35,165 nucleotides of DNA, taken from positions 1-35,165 of the forward strand of contig JBKJTP010000065.1 in assembly GCA_046590195.1 (NCBI GenBank), written 5' to 3'. Every line of letters begins with the position of its first letter. Position 1 is the stretch's first letter. Made by a program: the position numbers and the translations under genes. Positions 1 through 8,479 of the stretch are shown piece after piece. Below the pieces are notes generated by a model that saw only the letters and a list, made by a program, of their open reading frames with translations, was not told where the DNA came from and ran no database searches. The DNA is from JBKJTP01 sp046590195. GTDB taxonomy: Bacteria; Bacteroidota; Ignavibacteria; Palsa-1295.

Positions 1-605
1 GCATTCGTGCGGTTCACCCAGATCGGCGTAAGTCCTGCGCTGCTGGCGCCCGCAATATCGGCTGTGAGGTTGTCACCGATATGCGTTGATTGCTCGGGCT
101 TTGCGTTGGCCAATCCACATGCCGTGTTGAAGATGCGTGCGTCAGGCTTTGCGCAGCCGAACTCCGCAGAGATCACGACAACATCGAATCGATCGAGAAT
201 GCCAGAGCGATCGAGCTTCGCGCGTTGGCGTTCGACGTTACCATTGCTGATAACTCCCAGCTTTCGACCGCGAAGATGATCCAGGAGTGGTAGCGTGTCC
301 GGAAATAATCGCCAATGTGATACGTAGGCATCGTTGTGAAAGCGAGCATACTTCTCCGCCTGCACAGTTGAGATCGACCTATCCGCAAAGAGCCCTTGCA
401 TGCGCAGGATCCGTTGGTCTTTCAGCGAGAGTGTACCAAGCTCATACTGTGGCCAGTACTTCTCGTACAGTGCAACCCATTCTTGCTTGAAGCTTGTGAG
501 ATCCAAGTTAAGATCACTGCGAAACTCGTTGTAGAAATCTTCCATCGCACTCTCAACCGCATGGTCATAGTCGAATAAGGTGCGGTCGATGTCGAAGAAG
601 ATCAT
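1..605 (-). CDS. HAD-superfamily hydrolase, YjjG-like nucleotidase/phosphatase (3' end cut by window edge)
   Basis: Probably a cytoplasmic Mg-dependent phosphatase of the HAD superfamily, acting on a small phosphorylated metabolite such as a nucleotide. I translated it by hand: it starts at the ATG at 603-605 and runs off the window after 201 codons without a stop. All four HAD motifs are visible: motif I FFDIDRT (nucleophile D5, acid/base D7), motif II S120-N121 in VISNGN, motif III K153 in CAKPDARIF, and motif IV GDN with D178. A helical cap of about 90 residues lies between motifs I and II, as in type C1 caps of the YjjG/pyrimidine 5'-nucleotidase group. A stop codon just upstream fixes the start. 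Only 3 nt separate it from the stop of the upstream hydrolase, so the two are likely cotranscribed. The substrate cannot be read from sequence. Confidence 0.88.
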   Translation of the reverse strand, partial: MIFFDIDRTLFDYDHAVESAMEDFYNEFRSDLNLDLTSFKQEWVALYEKYWPQYELGTLSLKDQRILRMQGLFADRSISTVQAEKYARFHNDAYVSHWRLFPDTLPLLDHLRGRKLGVISNGNVERQRAKLDRSGILDRFDVVVISAEFGCAKPDARIFNTACGLANAKPEQSTHIGDNLTADIAGASSAGLTPIWVNRTN

Positions 606-608
606 GAT

Positions 609-1583
609 CTAACGGTTCTTTCTTGCGTAGATAACTGTCGCTGTTCCAACGATAACTAATCCTAGTGCTACCGCGATGGTCCTGAGTGGGAGTTTCGTAC
701 GAGGCGGCACCTCTACCACCCCGTATTCATCGGTCAATGCAGGTGACGATACATAGCGACCGTGCTCTGGCATCGCGAGAAGCTCGAAATGCTCTACGAT
801 GCGATGTAGCTCCTTGCGAAGTTCGTGTCCATACATCGGTGTACCGTGACCAGTGACCACGGTCTCTGGTTCGAGAGCAGCAAGCGCCTCCACTGACCGA
901 CGGGCCTGCTCCCAATCTGCAGTGAAATACATCGGCGGACCATTCACTTCTTCTTTTTGAAGGAGCACCGCGGTGAACGACTCCTGCTTTGTCGTGACAA
1001 AAGCATCGCCTGCGATCAGCGTACGGTCTTCATCCCTGAAGAAAGAGATGTGTCCCGGGCTATGTCCGGGCGTGTTGATGATGCGCCATCCGGGAAGTCC
1101 TGGTAACTCGTCTTGCGGGATCGCTTGAGCATTGCTACCCAGATCGATCGGTCCCTTTGGATAAACAAATGACATCCACGCGACTGCGCCGCCACCGACT
1201 GTGGGATCCGGAGGGGGATATGCGGACTTGCCGGTGATGTACGGGAGCTCAAGAGTATGAGCAAAGACTGGAACATCCCCCCACTCTTCAAGCAACTCTT
1301 CAAGTGCGCCAACATGATCGAAGTGACCGTGCGTGAGATAGATCGCCGTTGGCGGGTCCTCTCCAAACAATTCTTTCGCGTGCTCGAGGATCTCGTTCGC
1401 GCTGAAGCCGAGTCCTGCGTCGACCAAGACCCACGTGTCATCAGACTCGGAGACAAAGGCGACATTGACGAATGCGCTTCGAAGAGACCAGACGCCATCC
1501 GCGACCTCACGAAAAGCTGTACCTCTCGCCATTGAGAGTGCGGGCTGAGCCATCTTCCAGGCTTGGGTCAAGAGTTGGAGCAT
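609..1583 (-). CDS. Metallo-beta-lactamase-fold hydrolase with C-terminal membrane anchor
   Basis: A zinc hydrolase of the MBL superfamily (glyoxalase II / lactonase-like); the substrate is unknown. The metal site is complete: THGHFDH gives H85, H87, D89 and H90, followed by H174 or H178 in TPGHSPGHIS, D193 in AGDAF and H246 in VTGHG. The 324-residue protein ends in a single hydrophobic segment (about 299-319) followed by a basic RKNR tail. There is no N-terminal signal, so it looks tail-anchored with the catalytic domain in the cytoplasm. The start is uncertain: Met1, Met11 and Met18 all precede the first beta strand and none has a clear ribosome binding site. It is followed after 3 nt by the HAD gene, suggesting a two-gene operon. 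Confidence 0.88.
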   Translation of the reverse strand: MLQLLTQAWKMAQPALSMARGTAFREVADGVWSLRSAFVNVAFVSESDDTWVLVDAGLGFSANEILEHAKELFGEDPPTAIYLTHGHFDHVGALEELLEEWGDVPVFAHTLELPYITGKSAYPPPDPTVGGGAVAWMSFVYPKGPIDLGSNAQAIPQDELPGLPGWRIINTPGHSPGHISFFRDEDRTLIAGDAFVTTKQESFTAVLLQKEEVNGPPMYFTADWEQARRSVEALAALEPETVVTGHGTPMYGHELRKELHRIVEHFELLAMPEHGRYVSSPALTDEYGVVEVPPRTKLPLRTIAVALGLVIVGTATVIYARKNR

Positions 1584-1673
1584 GAGTGTTTTGAGCGATG
1601 AGATCTATTTGCACTTGAGGAGATCGTTGTGCGCTTGAACCAAAAACTGAACCACATTCGGCGCAAATGCCGA

Positions 1674-2309
1674 TCAGCTCGCCCGCTGAAGGCTCGTTAA
1701 CTCCGCTACGTCGCCAAGATTTGACATTGTGCACTCCAGATCTCGGAGTAGCCCGTTGCTGATCGCATAGATCCACCCATGCACCTGCAGCGGCTGCCCG
1801 CGCATCCAGGCGTCCTGGACTGTGGTTGTCTGCGCTACATTCAGTGCCTGCTCAATGACGTTTAGCTCGCAAAGCCGGTCAAGCTTTGCCTCAGCAGGGG
1901 TGTTTTCGATACGGTCAGAGTGCTTGGAATGCACATCCTGTATGTGTCGCAGCCAGTTATCTACAAGTCCCATTCTTCCGCCTTCAAGAGCGGCCTTAAC
2001 GCCACCGCAGCCGTAATGACCTGTCACGATCACATGCTCGACTTTGAGTACGTCCACAGCGAACTGCACGACGGAGAGGCAATTAAGGTCGGCATGAGCG
2101 ACCACGTTGCCCACATTACGGTGCACGAAGAGCTGCCCGGGTAATAAACCCACGATCTCATTTGCCGGCACGCGGCTATCAGAGCAGCCGATCCAGAGAT
2201 ACTTCGGCGATTGCTGCAAAGCAAGCCGGGAGAAGAAATCGGGATCGACCCGTGTGAGTTCTTCTACCCACGCCCGGTTATTGTCAAATAAGCTCTGAAG
2301 ATCTACCAT
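1674..2309 (-). CDS. can: Beta-class carbonic anhydrase
   Basis: Interconverts CO2 and bicarbonate in the cytoplasm, feeding carboxylases and helping pH balance. The zinc site of the beta class is intact and falls at the same residue numbers as in E. coli Can: C42 and D44 in GCSDSRVP, then H98 and C101 in TGHYGCGG. The QLFVHRNVGN segment of this family follows the first motif. The length of 211 residues fits the family. It starts at the ATG at 2307-2309, with the tRNA-Glu terminator just upstream, so it probably has its own promoter. A 90-bp gap with no visible terminator separates it from the downstream metallo-hydrolase. Confidence 0.95.
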   Translation of the reverse strand: MVDLQSLFDNNRAWVEELTRVDPDFFSRLALQQSPKYLWIGCSDSRVPANEIVGLLPGQLFVHRNVGNVVAHADLNCLSVVQFAVDVLKVEHVIVTGHYGCGGVKAALEGGRMGLVDNWLRHIQDVHSKHSDRIENTPAEAKLDRLCELNVIEQALNVAQTTTVQDAWMRGQPLQVHGWIYAISNGLLRDLECTMSNLGDVAELTSLQRAS

Positions 2310-2335
2310 ACGCGAATAAACACACCCGTAAACAG

Positions 2336-2362
2336 AAAAAGCTGTCGGATTGACAGCTTTTT
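2336..2362 (-). terminator. Rho-independent terminator after tRNA-Glu
   Basis: A perfect 11-bp inverted repeat (AAAAAGCTGTC paired with GACAGCTTTTT) with a 5-nt loop. On the minus strand the stem ends in a T run and lies about 22 nt beyond the 3' end of the tRNA. The symmetric A/T tracts could let it work on both strands. Confidence 0.8.
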
Positions 2363-2383
2363 CATTCTCATTGATGAGCAGTG

Positions 2384-2455
2384 TGACCCGTACGGGATTC
2401 GAACCCGTGCAGCCACCGTGAAAGGGTGGTGACCTAGCCGTTAGTCGAACGGGCC
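2384..2455 (-). tRNA. tRNA-Glu (anticodon UUC)
   Basis: Read on the minus strand, the gene folds as a cloverleaf. The acceptor stem GGCCCGT pairs with ACGGGTC (one G-U pair) and is followed by discriminator A. The anticodon stem CCACC/GGTGG encloses the loop CTTTCAC with anticodon TTC. The T-arm contains GGTTCGAATCC. The 3' CCA is not encoded: the sequence continues CACTG after the acceptor stem. Length is about 72 nt. Confidence 0.95.
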
Positions 2456-2566
2456 TAATCGAGTCAGAAGAGGCAATAATTCTGCCTTTCCGATTCAGCG
2501 AGCGTTAAAACATCCGCAAAACCCTTCCGTTCCTATTGGGCACTTGATGAATGTGCCTAAAATAGA

Positions 2567-2589
2567 AGACCCCTCATCGCGAGGGGTCT
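2567..2589 (-). terminator. Terminator of the large secreted-protein gene
   Basis: A 9-bp perfect inverted repeat (AGACCCCTC / GAGGGGTCT) with a 5-nt loop, 24 nt beyond the stop codon at 2614. On the minus strand it is followed by a T-rich stretch (TCTATTTTAG). Confidence 0.75.
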
Positions 2590-2613
2590 GCGTATCTGGA
2601 CCAATGCCGGATA

Positions 2614-5535
2614 TTACTTTACGATCGTCAACTGTCTGCTGAGACGTACTACATCATTGCTGAAGACATAGATGTACGTACCGCTAGTCAGGTTTGATGC
2701 GTCGATCTGGACGGTGCTCTCACCCATAGGATAATAGTCCGAAGCAACAGGGATCGATCGGCCAGTCTTGTCGATCAATTCGATCTTCGCATTGCCACCG
2801 TGAGGCTGCGTGAAGGTGAATGCACTTGCGTTGTTCATTGGATTTGGATATGACTGGCCAAGCATGTAGCCATTCATTTCCGTGACAGCAATGCTGCTCT
2901 GCGTACCCGAACCCGAAAGTGGATATGGGAAAGAGGTTGTGATCGCTGTCGGTGTAGCAGATGGGAAATCAAGCGTTGCGCTCTCATTTGCCTGTGTCGA
3001 TGGGCAGAACTTGATCGTCACCACTCCGCTCTCGCCTGCTGCGATCAATGCTGGTGCGCTTTCGATCGTGAAATCAGCAGCATTCGCGCCACCGATCACA
3101 CCCGTTCCAGGTACCCAATCGACGTTACCAGTATTCGTAACAGTAACATCGAATGTTTTGCAGTCGCCTTGAGCTACCGTGCCGCCGTTGCCAGATGCAC
3201 CGAGTATCACAGCGCCGCCAGTACCATTGAGCAATACATTGATCGTTGCTGGACCACCGGTGATCTCTGCGGTTGCATCACCCAAGCCCATGGCTGTCGG
3301 CATGAACTCCACCTCGAAAGTTGCAGTGCCGTTTGGAGCGATCATACCCGACGTAGCAGCACCGATGATGCGATACGCAGTAGTGCCTGCAGGAAGCGTG
3401 ATCGTATAAGCACGATCGACCTCTCCGCAATTTGTGACTGTTATGATCTTCGTCTCACTTACACCTACGTAGGTTGTCGTCCCATCGAAGATAGACATCG
3501 GGTCAGCTTGAGCGCAGTTAAGAAGCCCGATACCATCGAGATTGAATTGGGCCTCGCCGGTCTTGCCTTCGCTGCTTGTGCCGAAGAGGATGAACGCCTC
3601 ACGATCACCGCGATCCGCCGCGGTGAAACAGACTGTGATGAGACGCATTTCGCCTGCAGCAAGTGTAGATGGAATGTTCAGACCTGCAATTGTGAATTCG
3701 GAAGAATGCAATCCTGCCACTGACGCCGATGTGATCGTCACCGGTGTTGATCCTCCATTGCGGAGCGTGTCGATGCGGCAGAGCTCCTCGCCAATGACCG
3801 TACCTGGGAAGCCAGGGTTTGTCATCGCAAGGCGGCCCACCGGAACACCCACACCTCGAATATCCAGGACGAACTCGCTTGTATCACGATTGATCGTCTC
3901 GAACGTGTTTGGAATATCTGTATCGAAGATGTATCGTGCCAGACGCGTACCGTTCCTCATCGGCGTGAAGCAGATGTTGAACGCCACACTGTCGTTCGGA
4001 CGGATCATCGTGTCTCGACCCGAGATCGGAGTCATCACAAAGTCGCCGTCGGCACTTGCGACGTAATTACGAGTGATGCGCATGGTGTCCGTACCTGGAT
4101 TCCAGATGTTTACAGTCTTGCAGAGGGTCTCACCCATCATGACAGAGTCAAAGTCAACGACAGTCGGCGACATCAGGAATCTGCCGAGTGTACCGATGCC
4201 AACCATCTGAATTTTCGCGAGTGGCTTGTTGAACGCATTCGAATAGATCCAAACGTATGCATCGGATCGACCCTCAAAGTTCGGATTGAATTGTATGCAA
4301 ACGTTTTCTGTCGTGCCCTGCTCAATAAGCAATGGACGCGAGATGACGCGGTAGGCAGTTGAATCGTTGCCCCGGATCACAACACTGTCGATGCGAACTG
4401 CGCCGACTCCGGAGGACGTCAGAGGAATGCATGCTGTTGCTGAATCGCGTAGTGGTACCGCTGTCTTTCTGAAGATCGCATCTTCAGAGAGTGTCATGCT
4501 TGGCGCAGCACCGATGCCAGAAAGGTTAACGGTCTGCGTTCCACTATCCAAGCCATTCGTTACAACCGTGAACGTAGCATTGCGCTGCCCTGTGCTGCTG
4601 GCGTTAAAGCGAATGCAATAGCTGACGAATCCGCCGGTTGCAACCGTATCATTCGCTGCAGGTCCGGACTGGATCGCGAAATCGCTTGATCCACTCAATG
4701 ACAGGGACGTGATACGCAGTGTACCAGGCCCAGCGTTGCGGATCTGACCGCAAAGAACTGTTGGAATACCTGGATATTGACTACCGAAGTTCATGTTCTC
4801 CGGCGAGAGGGCGAACTGTGTCGGCGTTGCTACATTACTGACCCACACCAACGCATTCGCAATAATGCGGCCGCCATCGGTATTCTGCTGCCACCAGCTA
4901 CCACTGATCGCGGATGACGGGGGAAAGAAATTGATATCTGCGCGTCGGACCTGCTTATTGCCGATCTTTTCGTGAGCAGCAATAAGGATATTACCATCCG
5001 TCCAGCTTGCGATCGTGTATGAGCCAGATGTGAGTTGCGTATTCATTGCTCGGTAGGCGGCCGAGCCTCCATTGAAGCTATTTACACTCTTCATGATAGG
5101 GTGGTTTGGCAACGCAACATTGCCGAGTGAAGCTTGACCCGTGCCATAGGTGTTCGCCGTCATTACACGGTACTTCGGGCTTGCGAATCCGTCGCTGAAG
5201 TTTGCCGCATAGATCGCGAACTGGCAAACAACGACCTTACCGCCGCCATCAATGTATTGTACGATCACATCACCTGAGCCATAGGTAGGGCCATAATTGC
5301 TCCATACCAAGACGGCGTCGTAACTCTGCAAGAGGGACAAACTTGGGACAACGCCAGCTTTGTTATCGAACATGTCGATAGCATCAAACTCGTTCGTCGC
5401 CGCAAGTTTTGATTTAACATCGTTCGCATAGCTGATGTCGTCGGCATAGAGGAGAAGTACCTTCGGCTTTGCCAGAAGATCGGATGTGAACAGCGCTGAT
5501 ATCAGGATCAGCAGAGGTAGTATCAGTTTACGCAT
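2614..5535 (-). CDS. Secreted multi-domain protein with ASH (choice-of-anchor D) repeats and type IX sorting domain
   Basis: A 973-residue extracellular or surface protein; its function is unknown. A signal peptide (basic MRK, hydrophobic 4-17, cleavage near LLAKP) is followed by an alpha/beta domain to about residue 232 that starts KVLLLYADD and contains SYDAVLVWSN and GGKVVVCQFA, resembling a ThuA/class I glutamine-amidotransferase-like fold. I see no obvious catalytic Cys-His pair. About six Ig-like ASH modules follow, with recurring phrases such as V-FNPNFEGRSD and VCFTAADRGD. The C-terminal 85 residues hold the SYPNP motif and an STVQIDASNLTSGTYIYV-type strand pattern of a type A type IX secretion sorting domain, which is normally cleaved on export. 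It is transcribed alone, with a terminator at 2567-2589. The assignment to type IX secretion is from family knowledge; no secretion-machinery genes are in this window. Confidence 0.9.
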   Translation of the reverse strand: MRKLILPLLILISALFTSDLLAKPKVLLLYADDISYANDVKSKLAATNEFDAIDMFDNKAGVVPSLSLLQSYDAVLVWSNYGPTYGSGDVIVQYIDGGGKVVVCQFAIYAANFSDGFASPKYRVMTANTYGTGQASLGNVALPNHPIMKSVNSFNGGSAAYRAMNTQLTSGSYTIASWTDGNILIAAHEKIGNKQVRRADINFFPPSSAISGSWWQQNTDGGRIIANALVWVSNVATPTQFALSPENMNFGSQYPGIPTVLCGQIRNAGPGTLRITSLSLSGSSDFAIQSGPAANDTVATGGFVSYCIRFNASSTGQRNATFTVVTNGLDSGTQTVNLSGIGAAPSMTLSEDAIFRKTAVPLRDSATACIPLTSSGVGAVRIDSVVIRGNDSTAYRVISRPLLIEQGTTENVCIQFNPNFEGRSDAYVWIYSNAFNKPLAKIQMVGIGTLGRFLMSPTVVDFDSVMMGETLCKTVNIWNPGTDTMRITRNYVASADGDFVMTPISGRDTMIRPNDSVAFNICFTPMRNGTRLARYIFDTDIPNTFETINRDTSEFVLDIRGVGVPVGRLAMTNPGFPGTVIGEELCRIDTLRNGGSTPVTITSASVAGLHSSEFTIAGLNIPSTLAAGEMRLITVCFTAADRGDREAFILFGTSSEGKTGEAQFNLDGIGLLNCAQADPMSIFDGTTTYVGVSETKIITVTNCGEVDRAYTITLPAGTTAYRIIGAATSGMIAPNGTATFEVEFMPTAMGLGDATAEITGGPATINVLLNGTGGAVILGASGNGGTVAQGDCKTFDVTVTNTGNVDWVPGTGVIGGANAADFTIESAPALIAAGESGVVTIKFCPSTQANESATLDFPSATPTAITTSFPYPLSGSGTQSSIAVTEMNGYMLGQSYPNPMNNASAFTFTQPHGGNAKIELIDKTGRSIPVASDYYPMGESTVQIDASNLTSGTYIYVFSNDVVRLSRQLTIVK

Positions 5536-5621
5536 GGAGTTGGAATTGGATCGCGGGCAACAACATTTCCCGCATGTACAAACTTAGGAGTTAGGACCTT
5601 GGGACACTGCCAAGTCGAAGC

Positions 5622-5652
5622 GCAAGATACAACATCCCTTGCCAAAAAGCAA
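5622..5652 (-). promoter_or_regulatory. Candidate Bacteroidota-type promoter for the secreted-protein gene
   Basis: On the minus strand TTGC is followed by 19 nt and TATCTTGC. This approximates the Bacteroidota consensus TTTG-N19-TAnnTTTG with three mismatches overall. The predicted transcript would have a leader of about 80 nt. It overlaps the plus-strand promoter candidate at 5639-5667. Confidence 0.25.
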
Positions 5653-5667
5653 GTGAAATCGTAGAAT
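5639..5667 (+). promoter_or_regulatory. Candidate sigma70-type promoter for the exported helical protein
   Basis: TTGCCA, a 17-nt spacer and TAGAAT lie 67 nt upstream of the ATG at 5735. The hexamers and spacing match sigma70 consensus well. No Shine-Dalgarno sequence is seen before the start codon. Confidence 0.4.
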
Positions 5668-5734
5668 GATACAACGTATTTATCCCGTACATGGCAGGTC
5701 TGGAACCGACGAGTTGGCTGCACGTTGAGCAATC

Positions 5735-6460
5735 ATGCGACTTATCCTCCTATTGTTCTTATTTCTCACAGCTAGCTCAGCCTTTGCCCAGCAATTTTCC
5801 AAGGGCAAAATGCGGCTGCGCGAGGCCATGGAGTTTCAGGCCAAGCTGAGCAAGGGAAGCACGTCCCTGGTTGACGTCCGCGATGAGTGGGCGAAGGCCG
5901 CAACACATCCAGAAGTGAAGAAGGACAAGGACGCCTTGGCTATAGCTTATGCTTCGCGAGCGATAGTTGAACGTGACCTGAGCAATGTCCAGACGGCAGA
6001 TTCGCTGCTTGCTCTTGCGATGCCGCTCTTCGAGCTTAAGGCGTCCAAGGCATACTTCCTCGTTACGCATGCGAATCTCAGGCGGGACGCGAAGGATATA
6101 CCGGGCGCGCTGACTATCTTTACGGAGATCGCTACCGATTTCGACAGTCTGCCGCAGCTCAATGGCATTGCGTTCTATGCAAAGTCGGGTTATGCCGAAT
6201 TGGCTTACGCGATCGACGCTGCCCGTAATATTACGCTCATCGGGTATAACAACCAATCACTGAAAGCTAAAGCCATCAAGGCGCTCAGCGATGTGTGGCG
6301 CAAGCACCCCGCCGATCAGTTGGGGCTCATGGCGATACTTGGACTTGAAAAGCTTGATGATGCCGATCGCGCTAAGCACATTGCGAAGAAAGAGAAACTG
6401 ATCGCCAAACGCGCGGAGCTGAAGGCGCTCGCAACTGATTTCGCGAGTGAGCTAAATTAA
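5735..6460 (+). CDS. Exported helical-repeat (TPR-like) protein of unknown function
   Basis: A 241-residue protein that I do not recognise. It has a clear signal peptide (MRLILLLFLFLTASSAFA-Q, cleavage after AFA near residue 18). The rest looks all-helical, with amphipathic stretches such as ALAIAYASRAIVERDLS and DIPGALTIFTEIATDF that resemble degenerate tetratricopeptide repeats, and a lysine-rich tail (AKHIAKKEKLIAKRAELKAL) that could form a coiled coil. It is probably a periplasmic scaffold or interaction protein. It is a single plus-strand gene, divergent from the large secreted protein and convergent with rdgB, whose stop codon it overlaps by 4 bp. Confidence 0.75.
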   Translation: MRLILLLFLFLTASSAFAQQFSKGKMRLREAMEFQAKLSKGSTSLVDVRDEWAKAATHPEVKKDKDALAIAYASRAIVERDLSNVQTADSLLALAMPLFELKASKAYFLVTHANLRRDAKDIPGALTIFTEIATDFDSLPQLNGIAFYAKSGYAELAYAIDAARNITLIGYNNQSLKAKAIKALSDVWRKHPADQLGLMAILGLEKLDDADRAKHIAKKEKLIAKRAELKALATDFASELN

Positions 6461-7074
6461 TCCGCGAGCTTCAACACATTCTGCTTCAAATGCTGCGTCA
6501 ACTTGCGTATCGCGCGGCCACGGTGACTGATCGCATTCTTTTCTTCGGCCGACATTTGTGCGAATGACCGCCCCGCGCCATCCTCCGTAGGCGCGAACAC
6601 CGGATCATACCCAAAGCCATGCTCACCTGCCCTGCGTTGAAGGATCACCCCTTTAACCATTCCGTCGAACAGGCTCTCCTCCCCCTTCTCATCGATGAAG
6701 GCGATGACCGTGCGAAATCTCGCACTGCGATCGTCGAACTCTGCGAGTTCACCAAGTAGCTTGTCGATGTTCGAGTTATAGGTGGCATCGAGACCCGAAT
6801 ATCGTGCGGAATAGACACCGGGCGCGCCATTCAATGCGATCACCTCAAGGCCGGTATCATCTGCAACTGTTGGAAGTTTCAGTTGGTCGTACACTGCGCG
6901 CGCCTTAATGACTGCATTCTCCTCCAGCGTTGATCCGGACTCTTTGATGTCGCCGATCGCTGGTTCGATCTCACCAAGTGTGATGATGCTCACGTCACTC
7001 CCCAGTTCTGCGCGCAGCACAGCCTGCAGTTCGTCGCGCTTGTGATTATTATGTGTTGCAAGAACGATCCTCAT
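6457..7074 (-). CDS. rdgB: RdgB/HAM1 non-canonical purine NTP pyrophosphatase
   Basis: Hydrolyses dITP, XTP and related deaminated purine nucleotides to monophosphates, keeping them out of DNA and RNA; a cytoplasmic homodimer in known cases. The family motifs are all present: N-terminal LATHNNHKRDEL, the TLEENAVIKARAV segment, DDTGLEV with the catalytic acidic pair, NGAPGVYSARYSG, GFGYDPVF and C-terminal SHRGRA. The length of 205 residues is typical. It starts at the ATG at 7072-7074, only 4 nt after the radA stop, so the two are almost certainly cotranscribed. Both are genome-integrity functions. Confidence 0.96.
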   Translation of the reverse strand: MRIVLATHNNHKRDELQAVLRAELGSDVSIITLGEIEPAIGDIKESGSTLEENAVIKARAVYDQLKLPTVADDTGLEVIALNGAPGVYSARYSGLDATYNSNIDKLLGELAEFDDRSARFRTVIAFIDEKGEESLFDGMVKGVILQRRAGEHGFGYDPVFAPTEDGAGRSFAQMSAEEKNAISHRGRAIRKLTQHLKQNVLKLAD

Positions 7075-7078
7075 ATGT

Positions 7079-8458
7079 TTAATTCAGTACGGCATCAATG
7101 GCCTGATGCACTTTTTCAACACCAACGATCCTGACCTTTTTTGGCATTTCGCCTAACGTCTTGACCCCGGCTTTCGGAACAACGATCGTCTCGAAGCCTA
7201 GCTTGCTGGCTTCAGCCACGCGTACATCTAACTGCGGCACGGCACGCACTTCTCCCGAAAGTCCGATCTCCCCTATCAAGCATGCTCGCGAATCGAGTGG
7301 CACATCTCTTTGATTCGATAGTATTGCAAGCGCGATCGCGAGGTCGACAGCCGGTTCATCTACAAAGAGGCCACCTGCAATGTTGATGAATACGTCGCTC
7401 GCGGCAAGTCTTGCACCGAGCCTTCGCTCAAGCACGGCAAGCAACATCGAGACGCGGCGCATGTCATAGCCCGTAACTGTTCGCTGCGGATTATTAAAAT
7501 GCGATGGAGTTACAAGCGCCTGCACTTCGAGCAGTACGGGTCGCGTCCCTTCGAGCACACAGCAGATCGATGAGCCAGATGTACCGAATTGTCGCTCGGA
7601 TAGGAATACTTCGGAAGGATTTGGTACTTCGATCAGCCCCTTGCCACTCATCGAAAAGACACCGATCTCATTCGTCGAACCATAGCGGTTCTTCACTGCA
7701 CGTAGGATACGATAAGCATGCGTGCGCTCACCTTCGAACTGCAACACGGTATCGACGATGTGCTCCAGCACCTTTGGACCAGCAATCGAGCCTTCCTTCG
7801 TGACGTGACCGATCACAAAGACCGGTATGCCGCTCATCTTCGCGAACTGCATAAGCAGAGCAGTCGTCTCGCGGACTTGACTCACACTTCCTGGGGCGGA
7901 CTCGATCTGAGGCCGGAACATCGTTTGGATCGAATCAACGATCATGATGTGCGGCGGCTGCTCGCGTGCTGCGTCGAGCACCGCCTCAACGTTCGTCTCG
8001 GAGAGAATGTACAGCTCTTCGTTCGTTAATCCGAGTCGTTCCGCGCGTGACTTCAACTGCGACGCACTCTCTTCTCCACTGACGTAAAGCGTCTTCGAGA
8101 ACGTCAGGCCTCTGATCATTTGCATCATCAAAGTAGACTTTCCGATACCAGGATCGCCGCCAACGAGAACAATGGATCCAGGCATGATACCACCGCCGAG
8201 CACACGGTCGAACTCGGTGATGCCGGTGCTGATGCGCTCGTCGGTGCTAGCAGTGATCTCTTTCAGACGTTGCGGCTTCGCAACGCCCACTCCATTGCTG
8301 AAGGAGCGCGCACCTTTTGCTTTGCCATTGTCTCTGCTTGAAGCAGCGACCTCTTCAACGAAGCTATTCCACGTATTGCATTCGGGGCATTTACCGATCC
8401 AGCGCGGCGAGAAATAGCCGCAGGATTGGCAGACAAACTGCGTTTTTACTTTGGACAT
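7079..8458 (-). CDS. radA: DNA repair protein RadA (Sms)
   Basis: A RecA-related ATPase that promotes branch migration of recombination intermediates. Domains in order: a four-cysteine zinc finger (C10, C13, C24, C27), a RecA-like core with Walker A GGDPGIGKST and Walker B-type IMIVDSIQT, the RadA signature, and a C-terminal Lon-protease-like domain (about 290-459) whose function is structural. The signature normally written KNRFG is KNRYG here, a conservative change in the loop needed for branch migration in E. coli RadA. The length of 459 residues is normal. It starts at the ATG at 8456-8458, 21 nt downstream of the VWA gene, and is followed by rdgB after 4 nt. Confidence 0.97.
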   Translation of the reverse strand: MSKVKTQFVCQSCGYFSPRWIGKCPECNTWNSFVEEVAASSRDNGKAKGARSFSNGVGVAKPQRLKEITASTDERISTGITEFDRVLGGGIMPGSIVLVGGDPGIGKSTLMMQMIRGLTFSKTLYVSGEESASQLKSRAERLGLTNEELYILSETNVEAVLDAAREQPPHIMIVDSIQTMFRPQIESAPGSVSQVRETTALLMQFAKMSGIPVFVIGHVTKEGSIAGPKVLEHIVDTVLQFEGERTHAYRILRAVKNRYGSTNEIGVFSMSGKGLIEVPNPSEVFLSERQFGTSGSSICCVLEGTRPVLLEVQALVTPSHFNNPQRTVTGYDMRRVSMLLAVLERRLGARLAASDVFINIAGGLFVDEPAVDLAIALAILSNQRDVPLDSRACLIGEIGLSGEVRAVPQLDVRVAEASKLGFETIVVPKAGVKTLGEMPKKVRIVGVEKVHQAIDAVLN

Positions 8459-8479
8459 GCAGGGTGAGAAGCGGCGATG

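Noticed and set aside
2538..2557. GGCAC/GTGCC inverted repeat as a second terminator
   Set aside because: Only 5-6 bp with a 9-nt loop, and the stronger stem at 2567-2589 already lies between it and the gene.
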